Below are positions 8,386 to 16,144 of a DNA stretch of 64,000 nt, piece after piece; the stretch's first letter is position 1; every line of letters begins with the position of its first letter. Where the stretch lies: NCBI GenBank assembly GCA_046291695.1, contig JBKBSO010000005.1, positions 1 to 64,000 of the forward strand. The letters are read 5' to 3'. The position numbers were made by a program, and so were the translations under genes. The notes under the pieces are model-generated. The model had not been told where the DNA came from, ran no database searches, and worked only from the letters and a program-made list of their open reading frames with translations. This DNA is from PNNG01 sp046291695. Lineage in GTDB: Bacteria; Bacteroidota; Bacteroidia; UBA7662.

Positions 8386-8390
8386 AAAAA

Positions 8391-8418
8391 AGAGCCGCAA
8401 TCAGCGGCTCTTTTTTTA
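8391..8418 (+). terminator. Terminator of the DUF2795 gene
   Basis: Stem AGAGCCGC / GCGGCTCT with loop AATCA is followed by seven T. The matching A-run on the left side makes it usable on both strands, so it may also stop transcription from cphA. Confidence 0.92.
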
Positions 8419-8485
8419 GGTGTGTTTGAAGCATACATGACGCCCCTAATCGTGTCATGCATGCCCCCTTCACCATTCTTACTTC

Positions 8486-11101
8486 TCAAAGTCCTGCTTC
8501 CTTATCCAAATAGGATTGCACCACCTGAATTGCATTATCAATCACGTCGCTAAGGGCGGTGATAAAGGTACCAGGCTGCGCCATATTCATGGCATGCTTG
8601 AGGGCTTCTACTTCTTTGGGTACAACTTCGTATTTAATGTCTTTATCCACCTCATGAATGCCGGCAATCAATAAATCGATAATTTCCTGCTCCGTACGGC
8701 CACGCAGGTGCTTTTCTTGTCGGATGATGATGTGGTCGAACATGCGTGCAGCAATTTTGCCGCACTCCTGAATGTCTTCATCGCGCCGATCGCCCGTACC
8801 CGCGATGATGCCTATTTTAAGCGGAGAATCGATGTTCGCGAGCAATTCTTCAATGGCCAGGTAACCGGCCGCGTTGTGCGCGAAATCGATCATTACCCTA
8901 AATTCTTTAAACTCAAAAATGTTCATCCTTCCGGGAGTGAGGGCCGCAGATGGAATAAAGGTCTCGAGCGAAAGCCGGATGTTTTCGGTCCTGAAGCCTT
9001 GTAAATAACCGGCCAGGGCAGCTGCGAGCACATTCTCGATCATAAATCGCGCTTTGCCCGCCAGCGTAATGGGGATATGGGTAACCTTTTCGATACGGAT
9101 TTTCCAATCGCCTTTCCGAATGGTCACAAAGCCATTTTCAAAAACAGCAGCGATGCCTCCCCGCTTACAATGTGCCTTAATCACCGGATTATTTTCATCC
9201 ATGCTGAAATAAGCGACGTTGCACTTGAGGTTTTCGGCAATTTTAACACACCACATATTGTCGGCATTGGTTACGGCCCAGCCATCGCGCTTGATGCTTT
9301 CTAATACCACGCTTTTTACACGAGCAAGGTCTTCAAGTGTGTCGATGTCGTTGAGGCCCAGGTGGTCTTCGGCTATGTTGGTGAGCAGCCCGATATCGCA
9401 GCGGCTAAAACCTAATCCTGAACGCAAAATACCACCGCGGGCGGTTTCGAGTACCGCAAATTCTACCGTTGGGTCTTTGAGGATAAATTCGGCACTCAAT
9501 GGGCCAGTAGTATCGCCTTTATCGAGCATATGGTTTTGTACATAAATACCATCGGAGGTGGTAAAACCAACCCGATAACCGGCATTTTTTACCATATGGG
9601 CAATGAGTCGGGTAGTGGTGGTTTTGCCATTGGTGCCGGTAACGGCAATGATGGGGATGCGCGATGGCTTTCCTGGCGGATACAACATGTCGATTACCGG
9701 GGCTGCAACGTTCCGCGGCAATCCCTCGGCCGGCGCCAGGTGCATCCGAAAGCCAGGTGCTGCATTTACTTCGAGTATGGCGCCTCCGCTTTCCTTCAGG
9801 GGCTGCGTGAGGTTGGGCGCCATGATGTCGATACCGCATACATCCAAGCCAATGATGCGCGCTACCCGCTCGCATAAAAACACATTTTCGGGGTGCATCA
9901 TCTCGGTTACATCTACACTGGTGCCGCCCGTACTTAGGTTCGCGGTCGATTTTAAATACACAATTTCGCCCTTGGTGGGAACCGTTTGCAAGTCGTAGCC
10001 TTTTTTAGCCAACAGATCGAGCGTATCGCGGTCGATGTTGATTTCTGTAAGCACATTTTCGTGCCCATAGCCACGGCGTGGATCCCGGTTTTCTATCTCT
10101 ATAAGCTGCTCAATGCTGTGTATGCCGTCGGCCCTAACATGGGCAGGTACCCGTTGGGCAGCAGCTACTACCTGGTTGTTGATTACCAATACCCTGAAAT
10201 CGAAACCGGTGATGAACTTTTCAACAATCACCTTACGCGAATACTTTTGTGCAAAGGCAAGCCCGGCGACGGCGGCATCCCGGTCTTTTACATTGATGCT
10301 GGCCCCTTTGCCGTGGTTGCCATCGAGCGGCTTAAGCACAAGGGGATAGCCAATGCGCTTTATGGCAGCATCCAGGTCTTCCTCATCTACACAGATATCA
10401 CCCTTGGGTACGGGAATGTTGGCATCATCGAGCATTTTTTTGGTGAGCTCCTTGTTGCAGGCAATGTCAACCGCTATGCTGCTGGTGTTTTGGGTGATGG
10501 TGGCCTGGAATCGTACCTGGTTTACCCCATAACCAAGCTGGATGAGCGAGTTTCGTCCCATCCGAATCCAAGGAATATCACGGGCTACAGCTTCATCTAC
10601 CAACGAGCCGGTGCTTGGGCCCAAACGCACATCTTCGCGTATTTCACGCATCCGACGGATATCGGCATCAAGATCGTAGTCCGTTCCGTGAATCAGGGCC
10701 TCGGCTATCCGCACCGAAGCTTCAGCGGCATACAGCCCCACCTGTTCCTCTACATAACTAAAGACCACATTGTATATACCCCGGGTTTTGGTTTCACGGG
10801 TACGCCCAAAGCCGGTTTCCATGCCTGCCAGGGTTTGAATTTCAAGGGCAATGTGTTCAATCACATGCCCCATCCAGGTGCCACGCTCTACCCTGTAAAA
10901 AAAACCACCGGGTGTGCCTTCCGAACAACGATGCTCAAACATGCTCGGAAACAATAGCTCAATACGCTCCCTGAAACCGGGAATTTTATTGGTGGGCTGC
11001 TCTTCAAGCTCCTCTAAATCAAGACGCATTTGAATGAGTTTTTTGCGACTAATACTCCAGATGTTGGGGCCTCTGAGGGCCTGTATTTTTAGAATTTTCA
11101 T
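8486..11101 (-). CDS. cphA: Cyanophycin synthetase
   Basis: This 871-residue enzyme builds cyanophycin, a poly-aspartate backbone with arginine side chains used to store nitrogen. Domains in order: the CphA N-terminal domain (about 1-160), an ATP-grasp domain with KPLDGNHGKG (257-266) and EVNAAPGFRMH (444-454), and a Mur-ligase-like domain with P-loop TGTNGKTTT (488-496) and FAHNAAG. The full length matches CphA. The start is ATG 11101 (MKILKIQALRGPN), as in the family; the extra 19 residues of the longer reading are not conserved. It is divergent from a SulP gene; cyanophycinase lies beyond that. Confidence 0.95.
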   Translation of the reverse strand: MKILKIQALRGPNIWSISRKKLIQMRLDLEELEEQPTNKIPGFRERIELLFPSMFEHRCSEGTPGGFFYRVERGTWMGHVIEHIALEIQTLAGMETGFGRTRETKTRGIYNVVFSYVEEQVGLYAAEASVRIAEALIHGTDYDLDADIRRMREIREDVRLGPSTGSLVDEAVARDIPWIRMGRNSLIQLGYGVNQVRFQATITQNTSSIAVDIACNKELTKKMLDDANIPVPKGDICVDEEDLDAAIKRIGYPLVLKPLDGNHGKGASINVKDRDAAVAGLAFAQKYSRKVIVEKFITGFDFRVLVINNQVVAAAQRVPAHVRADGIHSIEQLIEIENRDPRRGYGHENVLTEINIDRDTLDLLAKKGYDLQTVPTKGEIVYLKSTANLSTGGTSVDVTEMMHPENVFLCERVARIIGLDVCGIDIMAPNLTQPLKESGGAILEVNAAPGFRMHLAPAEGLPRNVAAPVIDMLYPPGKPSRIPIIAVTGTNGKTTTTRLIAHMVKNAGYRVGFTTSDGIYVQNHMLDKGDTTGPLSAEFILKDPTVEFAVLETARGGILRSGLGFSRCDIGLLTNIAEDHLGLNDIDTLEDLARVKSVVLESIKRDGWAVTNADNMWCVKIAENLKCNVAYFSMDENNPVIKAHCKRGGIAAVFENGFVTIRKGDWKIRIEKVTHIPITLAGKARFMIENVLAAALAGYLQGFRTENIRLSLETFIPSAALTPGRMNIFEFKEFRVMIDFAHNAAGYLAIEELLANIDSPLKIGIIAGTGDRRDEDIQECGKIAARMFDHIIIRQEKHLRGRTEQEIIDLLIAGIHEVDKDIKYEVVPKEVEALKHAMNMAQPGTFITALSDVIDNAIQVVQSYLDKEAGL

Positions 11102-11234
11102 ATGCCTTGCGAACGGCTTTGCTGCCGTTTTCAAATTAAGCCAATAAATCGCATACAATGCAAAAACATTTTTTCATTGGTGCGTTTTTCCTGGTCCATT
11201 TTGCTAACGCGTCTTTTATGCAGATTAATTGCCC

Positions 11235-11242
11235 TACCTTTG
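11235..11242 (+). promoter_or_regulatory. -7 promoter element of the SulP gene
   Basis: TACCTTTG fits TAnnTTTG exactly and lies 35 bp before the SulP ATG in the cphA-SulP divergent gap. No clear -33 box was found at 19-21 bp. Confidence 0.5.
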
Positions 11243-11277
11243 TGGCCTTTTTTAGCGGAAAATAGAAGCCTTAACCC

Positions 11278-12810
11278 ATGAAGAAGTACCTGAATTTGTT
11301 TGACTTAAGTCAGCAAGTGAATTATAAAAACGAAATACTCTCGGGTTTAACGGTTGCCCTGGCCTTGGTTCCCGAAGCCGTGGCTTTTGCCCTCATTGCT
11401 GGCTTATCGCCGCTTACAGGTTTGTATGCTGCCTTTGTGATGGGGCTGGTGACCGCCATTTTTGGGGGCCGTCCGGGGATGATTTCAGGGGCTACCGGTG
11501 CCGTTGCGGTGGTTGTTGTGAGCCTGGCTAAATATTATGGGGTCGAATATGTATTTGCCGCTGTTATTCTCGCCGGCCTCCTGCAACTCGGGGCGGGCTT
11601 GTTACGTTTGGGCAAATTCATCAGACTAGTACCCCATCCGGTGATTTTTGGCTTTGTAAATGGATTGGCTATAATCATCTTTTTATCGCAACTCAATCAG
11701 TTTAAGACGGCGGATGGCCAATGGCTCAGTGGCTCGGTTTTGCTGGTTTTGCTGGCCCTGGTGTTGCTAACAATGCTTATTATTTGGGGACTTCCCCGCA
11801 TCACCAAGGCAGTCCCCGCCTCGCTTACCGCCATTCTGGTGGTTTTCGGTCTGGTAAAATTGTTGGGTATCGATACCAAAACGGTAGGGGATATTGCTGC
11901 TATCGCCGGTGGCTTTCCTCCTTTTCATATTCCACAGGTGCCTTTTAGTTTCGAAACCTTACAAATCATTTTTCCCTTCGCGGCCATTATTGCCGGGGTG
12001 GGCCTAATCGAAAGCCTGCTTACCCTAAACATCATCGATGAAATTACCGAAACCCGGGGACGCGGCAATAAGGAAGCAGTAGCGCAAGGCATGGCCAATG
12101 TACTGAGTGGCCTGTTTTCGGGCATGGGAGGCTGCGCCATGATTGGGCAAAGCCTCATCAACATCAGTGCAGGTGCCCGCGCCCGATTATCGGGCATCGT
12201 GGCGGCGGTAATGCTGCTGGTGTTCGTGATGTTTGGCGCTTCACTTATTGAGCAAGTGCCTATGGCGGCTTTAACCGGATTGATGATCATGGTTGCCTTT
12301 GGTACTTTTGAGTGGGCGAGCTTAAAGACTTTTAGAAGAATGCCCCCTTCGGATATTCTCGTGATGGTCTTGGTGACTTTGGTCACCATATTCTTGCACA
12401 ACCTGGCTCTGGCGGTATTGGTGGGGGTTATCATCGCCGCTCTCGTATTCGCCTGGGATAATGCCAAACGGATACGTGCCCGTAAATATGTGGATGCCGC
12501 AGGAGTAAAGCATTATGAAATGTATGGGCCACTCTTTTTTGGCTCGGTAAGTACGTTCAACGAAAAATTTGATGTGCTCCATGATCCGCAGGAGGTGGTG
12601 GTCGATTTTGCCGATAGCCGCATTGTAGATATGTCGGCCATTGAAGCAGTTAATAAACTTACTGAGCGTTACTCCAAAGCAGGCAAGCGGCTACAGCTTA
12701 AGCATTTGAGTGCCGACTGCCGCCGTTTGCTCAGTAATGCCGCCGATATCATTGATGTGAACGTGATGGAGGACCCTACCTACAAGGTGGTAACCGACCA
12801 AGCCGATTGA
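11278..12810 (+). CDS. SulP-family anion transporter with STAS domain
   Basis: This 510-residue inner-membrane protein belongs to the SulP/SLC26 family of anion transporters (sulfate, bicarbonate, or dicarboxylates such as aspartate or fumarate). It has about 12-14 hydrophobic segments from residue 15 to 400, starting with the family motif LALVPEAVAFALIAGLSPLTGLYAAF, and the GMGGCAMIGQS helix; then a STAS domain (about 415-505) with DFADSRIVDMSAIEAV. The substrate cannot be read from sequence. The position between cphA and cphB, with the same direction as cphB, suggests a link to nitrogen or carboxylate supply for cyanophycin, but that is inference. Confidence 0.9.
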   Translation: MKKYLNLFDLSQQVNYKNEILSGLTVALALVPEAVAFALIAGLSPLTGLYAAFVMGLVTAIFGGRPGMISGATGAVAVVVVSLAKYYGVEYVFAAVILAGLLQLGAGLLRLGKFIRLVPHPVIFGFVNGLAIIIFLSQLNQFKTADGQWLSGSVLLVLLALVLLTMLIIWGLPRITKAVPASLTAILVVFGLVKLLGIDTKTVGDIAAIAGGFPPFHIPQVPFSFETLQIIFPFAAIIAGVGLIESLLTLNIIDEITETRGRGNKEAVAQGMANVLSGLFSGMGGCAMIGQSLINISAGARARLSGIVAAVMLLVFVMFGASLIEQVPMAALTGLMIMVAFGTFEWASLKTFRRMPPSDILVMVLVTLVTIFLHNLALAVLVGVIIAALVFAWDNAKRIRARKYVDAAGVKHYEMYGPLFFGSVSTFNEKFDVLHDPQEVVVDFADSRIVDMSAIEAVNKLTERYSKAGKRLQLKHLSADCRRLLSNAADIIDVNVMEDPTYKVVTDQAD

Positions 12811-12888
12811 TGGGTGTTGACGAAAAAAATTGATTGGCGCTCTGTTCATTTTAAGTTAATATTACCCCTTTAACAAGCATACTCAAGC

Positions 12889-13770
12889 ATGACACCAAAA
12901 GGCAAGCTCATTGTCATAGGCGGGGCCGTAGATACCGGGAGTTTTACTGAAACAAACTACCAGGCCAACGCCAGTAATTTGAATTTTTTTGAAGAAGGCA
13001 TTTTAAAATGTATTCTCAACGAATCGGCCAAAGGGGTTCAATCCCGCATTGAAATCATCCCCACAGCTTCCAATATTCCGGAAGAAGTAGGGGCAGAATA
13101 CATCAAGGCTTTTTCGTACCTAGGGGCCGACAATACCGGAGTACTGTTCATTAGCAAGCGCGAGGAGGCCAATTTGCCCGAGGTGGTGGCCCGGCTCGAG
13201 CAAGCCGATGCGGTGGTATTTACCGGAGGCGACCAATTGCGCTTAACCAGCATACTAGGGGGTACAGATTTTCACCATATGCTGTTACACAAATACCGCA
13301 ACACCGATTTTCTGCTGGCAGGAACCTCGGCCGGAGCCGCAGCTTGCTCTAACAACATGATTTATCAAGGCTCGGCAGGCGAAGCCCTTTTAAAGGGAGA
13401 AGTAAAAATTACCTCGGGTTTAGGCCTGATCAACGACGTGATCATCGATACACACTTTGTGCAAAGGGGGCGGATAGGCCGCTTGTTTCAGGCGGTGGTG
13501 AGCAACCCTATGGCCTTGGGTATCGGATTGGGAGAAGATACGGGTTTGTTGATTAAGCGGGGCACTGAGATGATTGCCGTGGGTTCGGGCCTGGTGATAT
13601 TGGTAGATGGTCGCCACATCCGCGATACCAATATTACAGATGTGCCTTTGGGCGCACCCATATCTATCAGCAATTTGGTAGTGCATGTGATGAGTAAAGA
13701 CGATCATTACGATTTGGCCACGCATCAGCTGGTGGTACATAAAGACCGGGTGCCGTCAGAACAGGAATAA
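12889..13770 (+). CDS. cphB: Cyanophycinase
   Basis: This 293-residue serine peptidase of family S51 cuts cyanophycin into beta-Asp-Arg dipeptides. It shows the nucleophile in GTSAGA (Ser147), FTGGDQ (111-116) and the conserved IDTHFVQRGRIGRLF block with the catalytic His. The length matches bacterial CphB. It follows the SulP gene by 78 bp and completes a make-and-break pair with cphA. No isoaspartyl dipeptidase gene is present in this window. Confidence 0.95.
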   Translation: MTPKGKLIVIGGAVDTGSFTETNYQANASNLNFFEEGILKCILNESAKGVQSRIEIIPTASNIPEEVGAEYIKAFSYLGADNTGVLFISKREEANLPEVVARLEQADAVVFTGGDQLRLTSILGGTDFHHMLLHKYRNTDFLLAGTSAGAAACSNNMIYQGSAGEALLKGEVKITSGLGLINDVIIDTHFVQRGRIGRLFQAVVSNPMALGIGLGEDTGLLIKRGTEMIAVGSGLVILVDGRHIRDTNITDVPLGAPISISNLVVHVMSKDDHYDLATHQLVVHKDRVPSEQE

Positions 13771-13805
13771 GCCTAACAAGGCAGCCGTAGGCCGGCTAAA
13801 ATCCT

Positions 13806-13813
13806 TATTTTTG
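13806..13813 (+). promoter_or_regulatory. -7 promoter element of the CoA-transferase gene
   Basis: TATTTTTG fits TAnnTTTG and is 19 bp before the ATG. A -33 box is not evident. Confidence 0.4.
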
Positions 13814-13832
13814 AAGCGAAAATCAATAACCG

Positions 13833-14528
13833 ATGAATAAAGTTGTTGCAAATGCCGAAGCGGCCATAGCCGATATACAGGATAAAGCGGTACTCATGCT
13901 GGGCGGCTTTGGGCTGTGTGGTATACCCGAAAATTGCATTAGTGCCCTGGTTAAAAGCGGGGTAAAGGAGCTTACCTGCATCTCAAATAATGCTGGCGTA
14001 GATGATTTTGGCATTGGCCTCTTGCTGAAGCAAAGGCAGGTGGGTAAAATGATCAGCAGTTATGTGGGCGAAAATGCCGAGTTTGAACGGCAATTACTAA
14101 GTGGTGAACTCGAAGTAGAACTCATTCCGCAAGGCACCCTGGCGACCCGTTGCATGGCTGCTGGTTACGGAATGCCGGCCATTTTTACCCCAGCAGGAGT
14201 GGGTACAGAAGTAGCTGAAGGCAAAGAAGTTCGTAATTTTAATGGCAAAGACTATTTGCTGGAATATGCTTTTGATGCCGATTTTGCCATCGTAAAAGCA
14301 TGGAAGGGCGACACCCACGGCAACCTGATTTTTAGAGCTACCTCACGCAATTTTAATCCGCTCATGGCCATGGCAGGCAAAATTACCATTGCCGAAGTTG
14401 AAGAACTGGTGCCGGCCGGAACACTCGACCCCAACGAAATCCATACCCCCGGTATTTATGTGCATCGGATTTTTGAAGGCAAGAATTACGAGAAACGCAT
14501 CGAACAACGCACCCTTCGTAGCAAATAA
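13833..14528 (+). CDS. 3-oxoacid CoA-transferase subunit A
   Basis: This 231-residue protein is the A (alpha) subunit of a family I CoA-transferase, succinyl-CoA:3-ketoacid (ScoA) type. It has the N-terminal GGFGLCGIPENC motif, which helps bind CoA, SNNAGVDDFGIGLLL, and the IPQGTLATRCMAAGYGMPAIFTPAGVGTEVAEGKE block of the family. The length fits one subunit; the catalytic Glu is on subunit B. No B subunit gene follows: the next gene on this strand is an unrelated membrane-anchored protein. The partner must be elsewhere in the genome. Confidence 0.9.
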   Translation: MNKVVANAEAAIADIQDKAVLMLGGFGLCGIPENCISALVKSGVKELTCISNNAGVDDFGIGLLLKQRQVGKMISSYVGENAEFERQLLSGELEVELIPQGTLATRCMAAGYGMPAIFTPAGVGTEVAEGKEVRNFNGKDYLLEYAFDADFAIVKAWKGDTHGNLIFRATSRNFNPLMAMAGKITIAEVEELVPAGTLDPNEIHTPGIYVHRIFEGKNYEKRIEQRTLRSK

Positions 14529-14634
14529 GCGAATCAAGCTGGTGCTAAACCATAGCGGTTGTACAGGGCAATGCACCACACATTTGGCAGCACACGCATG
14601 TTTCATCCACGAATAACCTTACCTTTATCGACTC

Positions 14635-15309
14635 ATGTGGAACAGTAAAAAGTTGATTATACTGCTGCTGGTGTTCGTGTTTACCGGCCTGGGTGTGCTG
14701 CTCACCCGCTGGTTGAACGATAGACGACTATTGCTTAGCGTGAGGGTATTTATCCACGATGGTGAACTCATTGGGGGCGGACGCGAAAAACTTTTACGTG
14801 AAATGCAGTCGGGGCGCTATGCCGGTATTTTTTACGAAGCCGATCAACAAGGTTTTTTACTCCCTTTTACCGGTCAACTTAAGGCAAGTTTACTCGATAG
14901 TCTTATGTCGGAAGCACAAGCGCCCTGGCATGTGATTACGCCCGATACTTTATTTCTACGTGCCTGGTCGATCAGTTATGCGCGAATGATGTATAAAATC
15001 CCGGTACTGGAAACCGATAGCCTCAATGCGCTGCACGATAAACACGAGCAAATGCGCCGCCGGGCGGTGATGGCTCCTCCTACAAAACGACTTGAACTTT
15101 TGGAACGTGCCTTTGGCCCCATCGACCGGTATACCGATGGGCATGCCCGTAAATTACGCAAAAGATACAGCCGGCAGATGCTCAATGCGCTCAGTCGCGT
15201 GGCCCTCAAAGACACTGGAAAAGAGTGGCTGCTGCTTATCGATGTTGACCATTATGCCGATATGAAGACAGCTTTCGACAATACAAAGCGGATGCAATGG
15301 CATGAATAG
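14635..15309 (+). CDS. Membrane-anchored protein of unknown function
   Basis: A 224-residue protein I do not recognise. It starts with one hydrophobic segment (about residues 6-24: LIILLLVFVFTGLGVLL) followed by Arg-rich sequence, which suggests a single-pass anchor with the bulk of the protein outside the cytoplasm. The rest is a compact soluble domain with a basic helix (TDGHARKLRKRYSRQMLNALSRVAL) and a C-terminal strand WLLLIDVDHYADM. The ending is a little like the terminal strand of TraB/ChaN-type folds, but no motif proves this. It overlaps the following DUF2490-like gene by 8 bp, so the two are likely cotranslated and act together. Confidence 0.6.
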   Translation: MWNSKKLIILLLVFVFTGLGVLLTRWLNDRRLLLSVRVFIHDGELIGGGREKLLREMQSGRYAGIFYEADQQGFLLPFTGQLKASLLDSLMSEAQAPWHVITPDTLFLRAWSISYARMMYKIPVLETDSLNALHDKHEQMRRRAVMAPPTKRLELLERAFGPIDRYTDGHARKLRKRYSRQMLNALSRVALKDTGKEWLLLIDVDHYADMKTAFDNTKRMQWHE

Positions 15310-16093
15310 GATCCTTACCTGTGCGGTGTTTTGCCTGATTAGCTTTGGGACAAATGCACAAATTTTAAACGCCGAAGCCTTTCAAAGCCAAAATGAGCCT
15401 ACCGAAAAATGGCGGGGGCAAACAGCTTTCGGCTTAAATCTCGACAAACAAGCATCGCTCATCTACAGCGCATTTACCGATGTAGATGTGTCTTACCGCA
15501 TCCGCAATAAGTCTTTACTTTCGGCTTCACGCATGCGCGTAACCGGCAATGGCGAGGAATTGCTGCTGAATGGCGGCTTTTTTCACTTTCGCCTGCGCGA
15601 CAATACCGGCAAAAACCAATTGCTGGAGCATTATACCCAATACCAATGGGATGGCATCAGGGGGTTGAAAAACAGGTATATTTTGGGGTCTAACATTCGC
15701 CAACGGGTTCAACACGACAGCCTGGGTAGCTTATATGCCGGCTTTGGCGTTTTTTATGAGTTCGAACAATGGGGCTATGCCGCTGTTCCGGCAAAACGCA
15801 GACCTGATTTAACGGAGGATATTTTTAAAAACCTCATCAAGTTTAATTTGTATGTCCGTTTTTTTAGAAAAATAGCCCCCAATTTGCGCTTCAGTACGGT
15901 TTTTTATTATCAGGCACGCCCCGAATATTTTTTTGCCGAACACCGGTTGGCGGGAAATTTTGAACTGATTTTTCAGGTAAGTAAAAATTTCGAATTCCGG
16001 CTCAATTACGATGGCATCTACGATACCGCGCCCGTGGTACCCATCGATGAGTTTTATTTTACCCTTTCAAACCGTTTTGTATTCAGATTTTAA
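15302..16093 (+). CDS. DUF2490-like outer-membrane beta-barrel protein
   Basis: A 263-residue protein with a signal peptide (MNRILTCAVFCLISFGTNA, cut before Q20). The remainder is a series of amphipathic strands with many aromatic residues, ending in SNRFVFRF, a typical outer-membrane barrel C-terminus ending in Phe. The arrangement matches the DUF2490 family of Bacteroidota, small barrels of unknown role. It overlaps the membrane-anchored gene upstream by 8 bp. Confidence 0.72.
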   Translation: MNRILTCAVFCLISFGTNAQILNAEAFQSQNEPTEKWRGQTAFGLNLDKQASLIYSAFTDVDVSYRIRNKSLLSASRMRVTGNGEELLLNGGFFHFRLRDNTGKNQLLEHYTQYQWDGIRGLKNRYILGSNIRQRVQHDSLGSLYAGFGVFYEFEQWGYAAVPAKRRPDLTEDIFKNLIKFNLYVRFFRKIAPNLRFSTVFYYQARPEYFFAEHRLAGNFELIFQVSKNFEFRLNYDGIYDTAPVVPIDEFYFTLSNRFVFRF

Positions 16094-16144
16094 TCTGTTT
16101 TAATCTCCTAATGGTTAATTTTACTTTTCAGAGAAGGTAAAACA

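Noticed and set aside
9986..10957. Long plus-strand frame opposite cphA (about 320 codons)
   Set aside because: It lies wholly inside cphA on the other strand, has no family resemblance and is a codon-bias shadow.
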